From: Ovis canadensis
Taxonomy: Eukaryota; Chordata; Mammalia; Artiodactyla; Bovidae
DNA: 64,000 bases
Direction: 5' to 3'
Assembly: GCF_042477335.2 (NCBI RefSeq)
Contig: NC_091245.1
Coordinates: 111,758,501-111,822,500, forward strand
A program made the position numbers and the translations under genes. Within the stretch, counting starts at the first letter, position 1, and each line of letters starts with the position of its first letter. The notes beneath the pieces were generated by a model, which was not told where the DNA came from, made no database searches, and was given only the letters and a program-made list of their open reading frames with translations. Shown here piece by piece: positions 1 through 14,696 of this stretch.

Positions 1-900
1 GCACTGCATGTTTGTACATGTACATGAAAGGGCCTTGTGCAAACACAGCAATAAATCCAAACTCTGAGAAGGAAATCTCTCTCTTCTAGGAGGAATTTAC
101 TTCCCTTGCCTTTCCTGAGTTAATCTTCTTTCTATTTCATTTTCCCTAGTAGTTACATTTTCATCACCAAGACAGTGAGCTTCTCTTGGAGTGAGCACAC
201 TCCCTACAAGCACACACAATCTTGCATGCAAGAAAAAGCTATTGGATTCTTGATTGAGAATCACTGCACTAGAAACAGGACTTCTGTGACCTCCTACAAC
301 CCCATACATACACACATACACACACACACCACTAATTCTCCCCTTTCTCTACCAATGACTCATCCATGCCTCTGCTGTCAAAGATACTGATAAATTAAAT
401 GTGGTTCCTCCCTTCTAGGGTTTATTCTGCTGGTGGGAAAAAAAAAAAAAAAAAAAAACACCCAAAGCATCCTTAACAATTATAGGCAGTTAAATTTATG
501 AGTCATCAGAAGCTTCCCCCATTAGAACACTTCCCCAGGACAAACATTTAAAAATTACAGTTCATCTCACACAAGTTACATTTTAAATGTTTTCCTTCAC
601 CGGGAAGCACTCTTGGACTCTGACTGAGCTTAGGAAAACAGACAAGTTTCATCAGTAGCGCACTTATCAAGAGTTTCTTAGGTGGGTTATTTCCTGGGTA
701 GATTATCGCAGTAATTAATCTCGTCCATTTTTCATTGTCAGTTTCAGAAGGTGACATTTTTGGCCCTGTTCCCAGATTCTAGAGATGTTGTCAGTTTGGA
801 ACCTGCAGCTTCCCATATACTGACTCTGCCTTCTGATTAGAGCTTAGAAAAAAATGGTGTTTTCTGGGTTGCCTTCTACAAGCTAAATCAGAGTTTGCTA
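1..900. other. Intergenic, no gene seen
   Basis: AT-rich unique-looking sequence. It holds a short CA-rich stretch near 305-330, a 22-nt A run at 437-458, and a 12-bp palindrome at 13-24. I recognise no coding frame or named repeat. Confidence 0.5.
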
Positions 901-1110
901 GGGGTCTGCCCTGGTGGCTCAGAGGTTAAAACGTCTGCCCACAATGTGGGAGACCTGGGTTCAATCCCTGGGTCCGGAAGATCCCCTGGAGAAGGAAATG
1001 GCAACCCACTCCAGTATTCTTGCCTGGAGAATCCCATAGACGAAGGAGTGTGGTGGGCACCGGGAGTCCACAGGGTCGCAAAGAGTCGGACACAACTGAG
1101 CGACGAAAGA
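901..1110 (+). mobile_element. Bov-tA SINE
   Basis: Starts with the tRNA-Glu-like head (cctggtggctcag) and its B-box-like ggttcaatccc. It continues through the BovA body (gatcccctggagaagg) and ends with the gtcggacacaactgag tail. Nearly full length. Confidence 0.92.
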
Positions 1111-1304
1111 CTGGATGAATGCATTAGAGAAAGAACGGAAAAACCAGAGGCTGATCAGATGAGTCTTTTTTTTTTTCTTATAAAAGCCAGTGGCTCCTGA
1201 TTGGCCTCAAGCCCCTAAGGTGTCTCTTCACCCAGTTAGCCTCCCCGGTAGATGCATTTACTTTGTATGATTATTCATTCTTGAATAGAGTCAACATGGT
1301 GTAG

Positions 1305-1500
1305 AGTGGGGTTTCTCAACCTCTGCTCTGCTGACATCTGGGGCCAGAAAGTCCGTTGTCAGCACTGTCCTGTGCGTTGTGGGAGGTTTAGCTGCGTTCC
1401 TGATCTGTACTCTCTAGATGCCAGTAGCAAGTCCTAGTTGTGGCCACTAAAAATGTCCCAAGAGTGGGGAGCAAAATCACCCCTGGCTGAGAATCACTCA
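1305..1500 (+). mobile_element. MER5A hAT-Charlie DNA transposon
   Basis: The left end reads gtttctcaacctc and the right end gctgagaatcac, matching the terminal inverted repeats of MER5A. The interior carries the family's ctagatgccagtagca and aaaatgtccc blocks. This is an old non-autonomous mammalian element. Confidence 0.85.
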
Positions 1501-1599
1501 ACAGAGGAAAGCGGCAGATTCAGGTTTAGGTTCCAATTCTAGCTCCATCCTTTACATCCTTAACAAACAAACAGACAAAATAATATTTACTTGAGCTTA

Positions 1600-1770
1600 T
1601 TTTCTTTCTTTTTAAAAAAATTTACTTATTTGTCTGCACCGGGTCTTAGTTGCAGAACGCGGGGTCTTTAGAGGTGAAATGTGGGGTCTCGTTCCCTGAC
1701 TAGGGATTGAACTAGGGCCCCCTGCATTGGGAGCACAGAGCCTTAGCCAGTGATCCACCAGGGAAGTCCC
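1600..1770 (-). mobile_element. CHR-type SINE
   Basis: Read on the minus strand it begins with the gggacttccctggtgg head and ends in a T-rich run (A tail on the minus strand) near 1610. It interrupts an older MIR-like stretch. Confidence 0.8.
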
Positions 1771-3949
1771 TGAGCCTGTTTTCAGGTCAGCAAATGCTTA
1801 TCTCAAAAGCTGTTTTGAGAATGAAATGAAATGTGTGAAAAGCATATATTATCATTATCATTAACACTGAGCTCCCAACAGGTGTTTAGTAAGCATTTGT
1901 TCCCTCCCCATTCCAGCTTCATTTATTTAACAAATGTTTACTGAGAACGTATGCTGTATGCTAAGGATACAAGCAGAGAACAATTCCTGTCCTCCAGGAG
2001 GTAACCCACTCTGAAAGGAGATAATACTGCAGGTTTCTACGTGTACATGAAAGGGCATATGGACACATATTATAGTAGTATAATACTACACTAGACCAAG
2101 TGCAGTAATAATGTTTACCAAATCTTACAACTGTGCTCCTATTTTTCTTTCTTTTCTTACTAATTAATATCTCTGTCTAAACTCACTTTGCATGCCTCCT
2201 AGTAGACAAAGGGGCCTGTGAGTTGGGTCTTAAAAAATGAGTGACAGTTCATCTGAAGAACAGGAGCAGCACATGTGGCCGAGAAAGAGAGCGAGCCAGG
2301 GCAAAGGCTTAATAGTGTGGTGATTTCAGAAAACCCGGCATCATTCAGCAGGTAGAGAGAGGCTGAGCAGGAGGAATTGGCCCAAGATGGAGGAGGCCAC
2401 AGAATTTAGACCTTCTCTTGCCGGTCACGCACGGAGTCCTCTAGGATGCTTTTATCGGGATGGTGACAGGATCAGTCTGCTTTGGAAAGCATGCTCTGGC
2501 AGCAGTCGGGAGGATAAATGAGAGGCGCAGTGGAGGGCGGGAGAGATGGGATCTGCGAGGACCAGTCAGGAGCCATCGATTCCAGATGAGAGATAATGAG
2601 GACCTGAACTGCAGAATCGGCAGTGACAATGGCGAGATGCCAGCAGGCTCCAGGGACATTAAAAGGTAGAGCTGACAGGATTCAGTGACTGATTAGATGG
2701 GAAGGCAGGCAGCAAGCGAAGAAGAAGGAATAGGAGGTGATTATAAGATTCTAGCTTAGAAAATTAGGTGGATAGACGGCATTTAGAAATGACAGGCACC
2801 CAGAAACTGCTCCCTTTCTTTTCTCAGCTGCCACCATTGACACTGGGCACAGAAGCTCACTATCCCTGGTTCCCACTTGACAGATTCATGTACAACTTAA
2901 TTCAACAAACCCAGGAGAGTATGTGGCGCACACAACAGCTCGGCGACATGTGTTACTGCTGTTTGGCTCTTCTTGGTCCCGGGAACACCCAAGGAAAATA
3001 ACATCAGTAACTAAGAAATAATCACTGTCCCTAGGGAGCTCAGTCTGGGTAGCTCAGACACACAAGTGGGAAGTTACTGCACTATGCTATCTGCACTGTA
3101 TAATAGGGGCACTGAATCAGAGAACGTTTCATGAAGGTCGTTGTTAAACTGAACAGGGGCTGGTGAGAGAGACAAGGGGATGAGTAGAACGTTTTGGCCA
3201 AAGAAATGGCAGATGAAGAGGCGTGAAGAGGTGGTGTGGTTTGGTATGACTGCAGGGTGGGTTGAGGCCCAAGAGGAAGCTGGAGTCATAGGCCAGGGCC
3301 ACATCATAAAAGGTCTTGTGAGCCTAAGCTAAGGATAATCTAAAGTGTACTTAATCACTGAGTGACTTAAGCAAGGGAATTTCAAAGACAGCCCCCAATA
3401 TTTACTCAGTATGGAAGGAAAACAGGTAACAAACATCTCAGAACCTAGTGCTAAAAGATAAACTTGCGCAATTAGTTTTTTTAAGCTTATATAAGCAAAA
3501 ATTGTTTCAAATTGGGCAGATTAACCTGGAAGTGGTTAAGAGCAGTCTACCTACAGGAACTAGGGGAAAGACTTTTACAGGGAAGAAGCAGAAGCAGAGC
3601 AAGGAAATTATGTGATTGGCTATAGCTCAAGGTGTTGCGTTATTTGGAAAAAACTTACTTAGCTGTCCGTAACTAGCTTTCCTTAGGTTTCGGTTTGAGA
3701 GGTTAAGGCCTTCTTAACCTTTACAGGCTTAGGTTTTAGCTTGCTCATGCAGGCTGCTAAGGTTTTAGAACCACCTTAGTTAAACAGTCTCCTTATTTAA
3801 CTAGTTTAACACTAATATGCACCATGTTCTGTGCTGGCTTTGTCCAGTGGGTGGATTAGTGAAGCGCTTCCAGTTACTTTATGTGTGTTTGCTCTTGCCA
3901 TTGTCACACTGAATTATAATCACCTTTCCATTTGTGTCCTCTGTGAGAC
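1771..3949. other. Intergenic with old unassigned repeats
   Basis: 2280-2690 and 3180-3370 resemble the two halves of one ancient mammalian interspersed repeat (phrases such as gatgagaggcgcagtgga and ggccacatcataaaaggtc) that I cannot name reliably. 3660-3790 is TTAGG/AAGG-rich with an 8-bp inverted repeat at 3700-3707 and 3713-3720. No gene is recognised. Confidence 0.45.
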
Positions 3950-4080
3950 ACTGTGAGCTCCTTGGAGCGAGGAATGTTGTCATAACCATCCTCACACCCC
4001 CAGCCTAGCTGAGTGCGTGGAATAAGACCGAAGCATGCAACAAAACAAATTCAGGAAAAATTTACTAAGTGAGTGAATGC
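3950..4080 (+). mobile_element. L2 LINE 3' end fragment
   Basis: Contains the L2 tail phrase cactgtgagctccttgg followed by the decayed end of the consensus. Short and diverged. Confidence 0.55.
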
Positions 4081-4324
4081 TCTATTGGACAACTTTCCCC
4101 CAAACTTCTGCCTTCTAGAGTCCACATGTAAATGATAAGAGTAACACAGAGAGAGGAGTGGTAACTTTGGCTCTGGAAGATGTGGGTTCTGGTCCTATCT
4201 TATGTACTAACTCACCTTGGGCACATATTCTGAGCCTTAGGGTTCTCATCTGTGACAATAGATTCAAGAAAATCCTCATATCTCAAAATAACATGTGAAA
4301 GTACTTTGTAACCCTGCTCAGATT

Positions 4325-4345
4325 AGTTTATATATATATATATAT
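4325..4345. repeat. (TA)n microsatellite
   Basis: A pure alternating TA run of about 20 bases following ttagttta. Confidence 0.85.
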
Positions 4346-4479
4346 TATCTTCCTTACAAATTAACATGTGATCAAAAGTCAGGAAAAACAGAGCTCCAAG
4401 TTATTCTATTACAGGCCAATAAAAATACTAATGTTAATTGTATTTCTCAACTAGCATTCATGTTCTACTGGATACTGTG

Positions 4480-4920
4480 CATGCAATTCTGGTTCATCCT
4501 CGCACACTCCCATCCATTATACCATCCTTCCTGGTGTTCTTTAAGCCTGCCAAGCTCTTTCCTGTCTCAGTGGCCTCCACTCAGCAAGGTACACTCTTCT
4601 TCAGGGAGCTTCACGAGTGCTAGGGCTTCGCTCCCTTCAGGTCTCTGCTTAAATGCCACCTCAAGATGCCGTCTGCAACCACTTTATCTAAAATAGCACC
4701 CCTACTTCTTACTTCCGTCACTCTTTACTTTCTTAGCTTGCTTAATTTTCCTTCGTGACAGTCGCCACAGTCGTGTATTTGCTTACTCTTTGCTTCCCAT
4801 GAAACTGTAAGCTCCGTGAAGACAGTCTTTGCCTCACTCACTCAGAGACGCATCTACATTGCTTAGAACAATGTCTGGCACATAAAAGATACTTGGGGCC
4901 TTTTGTTATATGAACAGCAG
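4480..4920 (+). mobile_element. L2 LINE 3' region
   Basis: Carries several ordered L2 3' blocks: tgccaagctctttcctgtctc, then ctctgcttaaatgccacctc, then the terminal gtaagctccgtgaagacag and tgtctggcacataaaagat. Collinear, so one insertion. The apparent coding frame across it is not a gene. Confidence 0.75.
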
Positions 4921-5816
4921 TTGGTAAATAAGTGAAGTTTCTCACTGTAATCACCTGTCACCATACGGAACTAAGAAGGACTTGCAAAATACAGAATTAG
5001 AATCAGAACACCTACTCTTTTCACTAACAAGCCGTTTGGTCTTGGAAAGTCACATGCTTCTTAGCCTCTATTTTCTTATCTGTAAAATGGAAATAGTAGA
5101 ATACTTTCTACTGCCTCATTTTAAGAATCACCAAATTATTGTGGAACTTAATGAGGTCTCCTATAGAATTTATTATATTAATGTTTGTCTTTACTGTTAA
5201 CTCAAGAGTATGGACCCTGTCTTACTCATCTATTATTAGACTTGGCATAGGCCTGGATCTATAAATAATCACCAAAAGGATGGAGAGCAAAGGTTAAAAA
5301 CTCCCTTTGTGAAATCACTGAGCTTCAAATATTCACACTACAAATTATCTTTAAATAGTCACTATGTCATTTCGTCTTATATAGCAGACATAACAATTAG
5401 CAAAGTGTCTGAGCAGCTAGAAATATTCCCATTTTGTCTGGTTTTTGTTCAGGGTAATGAATATGAATGCTTGTTTTGACTAAATGAATGGTTCTCCTGG
5501 ATCAGCACTGAATAAATGCTTGCGCTATTATTCTGATGATTCTCAGCTAGACAGAGGACATGTGCTTCCATCAACATAACACCAACCCTTGAATGACCCC
5601 TCAACACAATGGAGAAAAGAAGTGCTGTGTAACTTAGGGGCTAGAGCCAAATCGCCAATGTGTAGTGTCAGCCAAGGTATGACACGAATGCACAAATACA
5701 AAACTGTCAGGTCAGAACCAGAAATCTGAAAAACCTGTGCATACATTCTCACACATAACTACTATCTTCTCAGAGAACCAGATCAAAATTAGAAGGAATA
5801 TAGCTTAAGTTAACAG
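4921..5816. other. Intergenic, nothing recognised
   Basis: AT-rich sequence with short MIR-like phrases near 5040-5090. No convincing gene or dated repeat. Confidence 0.4.
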
Positions 5817-6041
5817 ATAGACTCATTGGAAAAGACTCTGCTGCTGGGAGGGATTGGAGGCAGGAGGAGAAGGGGACAACAGAGGATGAGATGGCTGGAT
5901 GGCATCACTGACTCGATGGAGGTGAGTCTGAGTGAACTCCGGGAGTTGGTGATGGACAGGGAGGCCTGGCGTGCTGCAATTCATGGGGTCACAAAGAGTC
6001 GGAAACGACTGAGCAACTGAACTGAACTGAACTGAACTGAA
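5817..6041 (+). mobile_element. BovB LINE 3' end, truncated
   Basis: Encodes the last residues of the BovB reverse-transcriptase polyprotein (for example [20 protein letters not shown]) and ends in the family's (AACTG)n tail at 6017-6041. Heavily 5' truncated. Confidence 0.88.
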
Positions 6042-6184
6042 AACAATTATTTAATACAAATCCAGGTTCTTTTCCTATATTCTAGTAAATTGGGAGAAAA
6101 AGACAAGTCTAGATTCTAAAAAGAGTTCCTTCTTTAAAGGCTTGTAAACAGATGTGAAACCTGGGGAAGTGATGGGGAACAGCT

Positions 6185-6345
6185 TGTCCTAGGCGGGCAT
6201 AAGCACTTTGGGTATATTAACTCACTTAATTCTTACAAACAATTCTATGAAGATTATATTATCATCCCCAATTCACAGATGGAAAACTAATTTATCTAGA
6301 TAGAAGAAATCTGTCCAAAGTTACACACTGGGATTTGAACCTAAA
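6185..6345 (+). mobile_element. MIR SINE
   Basis: Ordered MIR blocks: ttcttacaaacaattctatg, then atcatccccaattcacagatg, then gttacacactgggatttgaacc. Confidence 0.75.
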
Positions 6346-7095
6346 CTATATAAATCTGTGTTTTCTTTTGTTATACTTTTAGTATAGGACATGAGTTTTA
6401 ACCATATGAATGCACTCTGCAGAAGGTACATTGTAGAACAAGAGGAATTTAACAATAATTTGGAAATCTTTGATTTATAAATAGAAGACTAACATGTGGC
6501 TCAGCAAATCAACTTCTTAGACCAGGCTATGGAGGGAAAGGACATTACAAAGTCAGCAGTAACAAAGAAATTATACAATTTGGTGAGAGGGTTTGGATGT
6601 GGGAAGGGGTTATTAAATGTCTGGAATTACTAAAGTTGGGGAATGACATAAACTTTTGCCCAACTGCAAGAGAACTGCCCCTCAAGCAAATAAAAGAGTA
6701 AGGACAAATTGATTGGCAAGGCAATTGTTGAGAGTAGTGCTGAGTTTCATTTATTTTGCCAGAATCTCCACCTGTTGCATCTAGACACTTTGGAAAATCC
6801 CAAAGCCTAATATAGTGGAAAGGTTATGACATGTAGTCTGGCAAAATGTGCTTCAAATTCTAGCCCTGTAATTTATTTCTAAGCCATTTAATCTTTGAGC
6901 TTCTTCATTCATCTATAAGATGGAAGCACAAATATCAATTCTAAAGTGTTGCTGTGAAAATTAAATGAAACCACATATGGCAGCAAAGGTACCCCGAATC
7001 ATTTAGCCATGAAAAGCCAGAACTTATCATCAAGATATAAAATCAGTTAATCACTTGTTGGAAGAGAGAAGTAGATATCAAGAATCTACACACGG
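6346..7095. other. Intergenic, nothing recognised
   Basis: AT-rich. A MIR-like phrase occurs near 6890-6970. No gene seen. Confidence 0.4.
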
Positions 7096-7207
7096 GTAAT
7101 TCCTGGCGGCCTAGTGGTTAGGATTCTGTTTCACTGTCGTGATCCAGGTGCAATCTCTGATCAGGGAACTGAGATCCCTCAAGGCTCATGGCCCAGCCAA
7201 AAAAAAT
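7096..7207 (+). mobile_element. CHR-type SINE, short
   Basis: Head ttcctggcggcctagtggttag, then agggaactgagatccc, ending in an A run after cccagcc. A short copy of about 110 bp. Confidence 0.8.
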
Positions 7208-8984
7208 CTAAACATGTAATCTTTTATTTGGAAAACTTATTAGGGATGATTACTGCCCTGCATTTTCTTAGGAGGAAGACAGAAAGATCTGCACAAAAGA
7301 ATTGTTCGGTCGACTTTGATAGAAGGTAAATCCCTTAGTTTACACTTTGCTTTCAAGAACAGGGAAAGATCCAAACTTCCTAATTATGGATTATTTCTCA
7401 TCTCTTTCAGAGAATCTTTGAGATCCAAGAATGTCTATTCTTTAAAATTAAACACAAAATAATTGAAGAAACTTGAAAATGGACAGGATGCAAAATTATA
7501 TTAGGTAACAATATAATAGTTTTACAGGAAGAGTATTTTTACGCAATGCATGCTGATGTACTTAGTGGTAAAGTTCAATGATGTTTTCAACTTTGTGTGG
7601 TTCAGGAAAAAATTGTATGTAAATAAAGCAAGCATGGCAAAAGTTGTTGAACTTAAATATGGTAGGCATATGGATAATGTTTAAAACTGTTCATGGTAAA
7701 GCACTGGGTATGAGGAGGGGGGAAACAAACAAGAAATTGCTTTTAAGGCCTGTCCCACATGAAGGTTTCCATCTTTTCCATTTCTACTCATTGCACAGAT
7801 GGTTGAGGTAAGGGTGGTACAACAGAAAACAGCTGGAGAAGTAATATATTCAGTAATATATTCAACAAGTGAATTAACTAAAAGACAAGTACTGCAAAGC
7901 TTTTGAAACCATGTTGTCACTCAGAGTCATTCAGCAAGGTGATGAGAAGTCAGTAACTGAAGAATATGGTTTTAAGAAAGAGGTCCTTTCCAATGGACCT
8001 AATTCAGGGACTTTAGGGATATTTAGGGACCACATTTTGAAGACATTAAGGCAAACACAGAAGAAAATAAGTCATGCAGTCCCTCTGTTTAGAACACACA
8101 CCATCTTGAGAAGCATCCTTCACATGTTAATAATTAATGTTTATCTATAAATGGGTATATTGATCTTAAAGGGTGGCATAAGAACAAAAAGTATTATATA
8201 GGAAAAAATCCAAAGTGCTGTTCAATTTTAAAGTGTTATAATAGGATTAACAATGAAACCAAAGGACTTCATATGAGAAGACAAGAAATTTTACAAAACC
8301 AAAAAACAAAAACAAATGAAAAAAATTTAAAAGCCCAAGAGATCAAATAAGATCTTTTCTTGAGTTAATTTACTAAATGACTTGTAGCATAAAAGAACAC
8401 TTTCAGCATCTTCTAAGAAATTCCTGTAGTTCTTTGGTAGAGAATTTCTTGTAAGGCAGGATTTGCTGATGAAATTCCCTCCAAAATCCCAACAGAACCC
8501 CACTGATTTCTAAGAATGTTAAGGTAATTTAAAATGTGGAAAATGTTTACTCTTATGATGCATTTATAATGTGAACATTCATATGATAGAGTATTATTTA
8601 GCAATTTCAATGTAAATATGAAGAGTAAGGCACAACAAAGAATGTTAAAGTAAAAAAGAAATGAATAAGTAAATACACTTGTGACTATTAAACATACCAA
8701 AAAACCAATTATATTGAGATATTGGAAATCTATTTCTGATACCCTTTCCCTCCCAGTTCTACCAGGAAAAAAAATTTTTTTTAATTATTATTATAAAAGG
8801 ATGAAGAAAAAAAAAAATTAAGACTGCTATGGCTGGAAGGCCACTATTGAACAGTCATATACAAACGTTAATGTTGCATATGAGACTGTTACAAGAAAGG
8901 TCTCTGTCCTCAACAATTAATTCTCTCCACTACTTTCATCCAAACAGCAGCCCATGCAAAGTCACCCATTCTCCCCTTCTTCTT
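7208..8984. other. Intergenic, AT-rich
   Basis: No gene recognised; open frames here are short. The stretch 8360-8500 (attcctgtagttctttgg, tttcttgtaaggcagg) resembles an old L1 or LTR fragment, but I cannot assign it. Confidence 0.4.
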
Positions 8985-9143
8985 CTTTTTTTAATATTTA
9001 TTTGGCTCCATTCTGCCAGGTTTTAGTTTCAGCACATGGGACCTTTAGTTGCGGCATGTGGGATCTAGCTCCCTGGCCAGGGATGGAACTCAGCCCTGCA
9101 TTTGAAGGACAGAGTCTTATCCACTGAACCACCAGAGAAGTAC
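8985..9143 (-). mobile_element. CHR-type SINE
   Basis: T-rich left edge (A tail on the minus strand), ggccagggatggaactc, and the inverted head ccaccagagaagt on the right. Confidence 0.8.
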
Positions 9144-9875
9144 TCTTTCTTTTTAATGGTGGGTTGTAAAAGGTATCTATTTAAGAAGTGCTGCCAATAA
9201 TAGCATTCTTAATTATGACCTGTCTACAGACATCTTATTTTCAGACATTTTTAGGCTTGAACTGACATGAAATATACTACTTCCTCTGCAGTTTTTTGGT
9301 TTTAGTGAAAGAACAATGTTGTCACATTACTCATCTTTTACTATCAAAATCATAAAACCAAACTCACTCATTGCTAATACATTTAGAGTGTTAGGGAGTC
9401 CCCAGTCTAGATGGGTTGGTTTTTTTTAGCTTGCTTGTTTGAAACTCACAAAGCATTTTTTTCCTAGAAAATTAAGAGTAATAAGGAAAGTGCATCTGGC
9501 TAAAGCCCATTTTCACAATCTCTCCGTCAATTTCCTGGTCTAAAAGACTAATGGCTATTAGAATGCTTCTTATACTTTTTAGGAGCCTCCTATGCAGGTC
9601 TGCATTTCTATCATAAAATTTTCATAAGTGAGGTATTTTTAAGCTGGTAAATGCCTATTAATGATTTTTTTATCACCTAAAATCTCTAATCATTTTAACA
9701 ACACTGATAATACTTGATTAACTTATATTCTGTATCAAAAGTCTTTTCTAGCAATTAGAAAATTAAAAAGAGACAAAAGTGAGTTCTAAAATGTCATAAC
9801 AGTATGTGACCTCAAACATCAAAAGCAAGATGCTATTTTAAAACGTTGAGAAGTTTAAAGATGAATGAATTTATC
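9144..9875. other. Intergenic, nothing recognised
   Basis: AT-rich sequence downstream of PIGM. No coding frame or clear repeat. Confidence 0.4.
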
Positions 9876-10078
9876 TTTTTAAAAATATATATTTATTTAT
9901 ATTTATTTGGCCGCACGGGGTGTTATTTGCAGCATGCGAGATCTTCATTCTTTTGTTGTGGCACATGGGCTTAATTGCTCCGTGGCATGTGGGATCTCAG
10001 TTCCCTAACCAGGGATCAAACCCAAGTCCCCTGCATTACAAAGTGGATTCTTGACCACTGGACTACCAGGGAAGTGCC
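9876..10078 (-). mobile_element. CHR-type SINE
   Basis: The inverted head gactaccagggaagt is at the right edge. The body includes cggcatgtgggatc-like phrases and aaccagggatcaaac. The left edge is A/T rich. Confidence 0.82.
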
Positions 10079-10508
10079 AAGATGGATAAATTTAAATTTA
10101 ATCCTTTTTGTATAAAACCAAACAGTAAACTAATACCACTAGAATTAAGTGCTGAAAAACTAAGTTATAAAACAAATATATGAAACATAACTATAATTTA
10201 AATTCTTCCATTCTTTATCTTCTAAGCCCCCACTTTTAATACAGAATTAACTTTCCCAACCTCAGTAGTATTACTTAACACTTTATATCTAAAAGCTATA
10301 CTTTAGGAACATTTTGAGTTTTCACAGTTATCAGGAAAGCCTTAGAACAAAAAAGTGGGGGATAAAAGACAGTTTCAGACAGTACCACAGTATAACTGTA
10401 AAAAATACTGGCTTAGATTTCATATCTTGACTGTATTCCTCTATCCTTTCTACAAAAACCTTTTAGTATCTGATTATTTCATTAGCCCTTCCATTTTCAA
10501 ACAAGAGG

Positions 10509-10833
10509 ACTGCAAGGAGATCCAACCAGTCCATTCTAAAGGAGATCAGTCCTGGGTGTTCTTTAGAAGGACTGATGCTAAAGCTGAAACTCCAATACTT
10601 TGGCCACCTCATGCGAAGAGTTGACTCATTGGAAAAGACCCTGATGCTGGGAGGGATTGGGGGCAGGAGGAGAAGGGGATGACAGAGGATGAGATGGCTG
10701 GATGACATCACAGACTCAATGGACATGAGTTTGGGTGAATTTTGGTGATGTACAGGGAAGCCTGGTGTGCTGCAATTCATGGGGTCGCAAAGAGTTGGAC
10801 ACGACTGAGCGACTGAACTAAACTGAACTGAAC
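10509..10833 (+). mobile_element. BovB LINE 3' end, truncated
   Basis: Plus-strand BovB sequence from the block around ccaatactttggccacctc through gatgagatggctggatg to the (AACTG)n tail. It lies just downstream of the PIGM stop and antisense to PIGM, so it may fall in the PIGM 3'UTR. Confidence 0.88.
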
Positions 10834-11068
10834 CTTTACTTCCCATCATGTCCCGGATGAATGAGTCCTGAGATTTCCCAAAGGGTGAAACTCAATCATT
10901 GAGCCCTCTATAAGTAAGCAAACATTCATTAAAATTTGTTGGAATAGTTTTATGCTCCAAACTGAACTTTCACTAGAGTGCTTAGGATGTTCAAAAAAAA
11001 TTTCTCCAAAGCTCTCTCTGATCCATTCAGAACAATCAGAATCCAAGTCGCAGAAGGATTGGAGCATA

Positions 11069-12900
<1,832 letters not shown>

Positions 12901-13275
12901 GTGGGCTACCAGAGAGCCGAGCTGGGATGAATTGAAAGGCCCAACGTGTGTGCAATATTTGGGACATAGTTATATTTTGAAAGTATTGTTTATCTAAATT
13001 TGAATTGAACTGGTCAGCCTGTATATTATCCGACAGCGCTTGGTGGAGGAACGGGAAGGGAGAACGGGAAGCTTCGTAGGGTTCCTAAAATATGTCATGC
13101 CCTCGTACTTCAGTGTCACTGTATTTGCTGTTCTTTCTGTCAACGTTGCCGTCTCCTCTTCAGTCACTACGTAACCCTTCAAGCTTCGGCTCACCTGTTA
13201 ACTCCTGAAAGCATATCCTGGCTCTCAGCTCACTATTTCATCAGGCACTGTGATTTAGATGCCATTCCGCTAAGG
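12901..13275. other. Flank upstream of PIGM, no gene
   Basis: Base composition drops back to the genomic average. No repeat or gene is recognised before the SINE at 13276. Confidence 0.5.
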
Positions 13276-13486
13276 GACTTACCTGGTGGCTCAGACGGTT
13301 AAGCGTCTGTCCACAATGTGGGAGACCCGGGTTCGATCCCTGGGTCGGGAAGATCCCCTGGAGAAGGAAATGGCAATCCACTCCATTACTATTGCCTGGA
13401 AAATCCCATGGACTGAGAAGCCTGATAGGCTACAGTCCATGGGGTCGCAAAGAGTCGGACACGACTGAGTGCCTTCACTTTCACTT
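13276..13486 (+). mobile_element. Bov-tA SINE, well preserved
   Basis: Full head with gtggctcagacggttaagcg and an intact B-box-like ggttcgatccc, body, and the gtcggacacgactgag tail. It sits about 0.9 kb above the PIGM ATG and is one of the least decayed copies in the window. Confidence 0.93.
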
Positions 13487-14029
13487 TTCTTTCTTTTCGC
13501 TGAGGATGTACAGACAGAGGCCAGGGGCCTCTAAGTTCTAGAAAATCATTCACACAGAAGCTCCTGTGTCCAGTGCCTGCTGTCCCGTTGCTCTAAAATT
13601 CCCTTTTGGAATCACTATCCCTGTAATGTACCATTTGTCAGTGATAACTGTTTTTTGGTTTCATTTTCCTAGTTTTCTGTCAGGACACTTTGAGTTCTTT
13701 GAGAACAGAGATGATCTTGTTCTCTGTACCTCAGCGAATATCGCATTACCAGACTTATGGCATTCGGTTCACGTTGAATTGATTTTCCAGGTTGCTCATA
13801 GCAGAACCTCTGGAGTGTCATCTTTGGGGATGCTTCCAACTCCCAGTCCTTTTGTCTTTGAAATATCCGTTATTTCAAGTTCTACCCCGTTTACTCATCC
13901 CACTCCAAAACCCTGTTCCCATGAATTTCTCACCAAGGACTCTAACCCATGATCTCTTGCCCTTCTGTGGGCACTTATTGAACTTATAGTCTGCACTTTG
14001 GAATTTCATCATTTATTTTATATTGTATT
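13487..14029. other. Intergenic, probable old L2 pieces
   Basis: The phrase gacactttgagttctttgag near 13683 is L2-tail-like. Open frames across 13566-13989 lack any recognisable domain. Confidence 0.4.
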
Positions 14030-14160
14030 CATAACCCTTTCAATGAGATTGTAGGGTTTTTGAGGCCAGGGGTTATATCTTATCCTTATTTTTTTTTTAA
14101 TTGCTTGTAACTTATTACAGTCTTAGGCACATGGTACATGTTCAGTAAATGCTGACCTTC
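14030..14160 (+). mobile_element. L2 LINE 3' tail fragment
   Basis: gattgtagggtttttgagg followed by ggcacatggtacatgttcag and taaatgctgacc matches the L2 terminal order. Confidence 0.55.
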
Positions 14161-14368
14161 TTGACTTTACAGATTGATCCTACTTCCTAGGGGAAGTCTT
14201 CTATACTAACATAAGGAAAGTAAATGACTCCATCTCGTCTGAACATGCAGCTCCCAGGACTACCCTCCATGCATCCCTCATACAATTTACATTTATTCTT
14301 TGGATGAACTGTCTTAATCTCACACAGCCTGTATTCATATTCTGATATCTCTTTGTCATTATCTGTGC

Positions 14369-14649
14369 CTTGCTGCTGCTGCTGCTAAGTCACATCAGTC
14401 GTGTCCGACTCTGTGCGACCCCATGGACGGCAGCCCACCAGGCTCCCCTGTCCCTGGGATTCTCCAGGCAAGAACACTGGAGTGGGTTGCCATTTCCTTC
14501 TCCAATGCATGAAAGTGAAAAGTTAAAGTGAAGTCACTCAGTGGTGTCCGAATCTTCGCGACCCCATGGACTGCAGCCTATCAGGCTCCTCTGTCAATGG
14601 GAGTTTCCAGGCAAGAGTACTGGAGTGGGGTGCCATTGCCTTCTCCAAT
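14369..14649 (-). mobile_element. BovA2/ART2A dimeric SINE
   Basis: Two tandem BovA units, each with cgaccccatggac and ggcaagaac/gagtac phrases, joined by tgcatgaaagtgaaaag. It begins with a (CTG)n repeat on the plus strand at 14371-14386. Confidence 0.9.
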
Positions 14650-14696
14650 CTGTGCCTTAGTATAAATATATACCTTATATTAATAGTTACTTCAAT

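Noticed and set aside
13-24. 12-bp palindrome TGTACATGTACA
   Set aside because: Short, isolated, and expected by chance in AT-rich DNA.
13276-13350. tRNA-Glu-like sequence with intact B box
   Set aside because: It is the head of a Bov-tA SINE; no acceptor stem pairing or isolated tRNA gene is seen.
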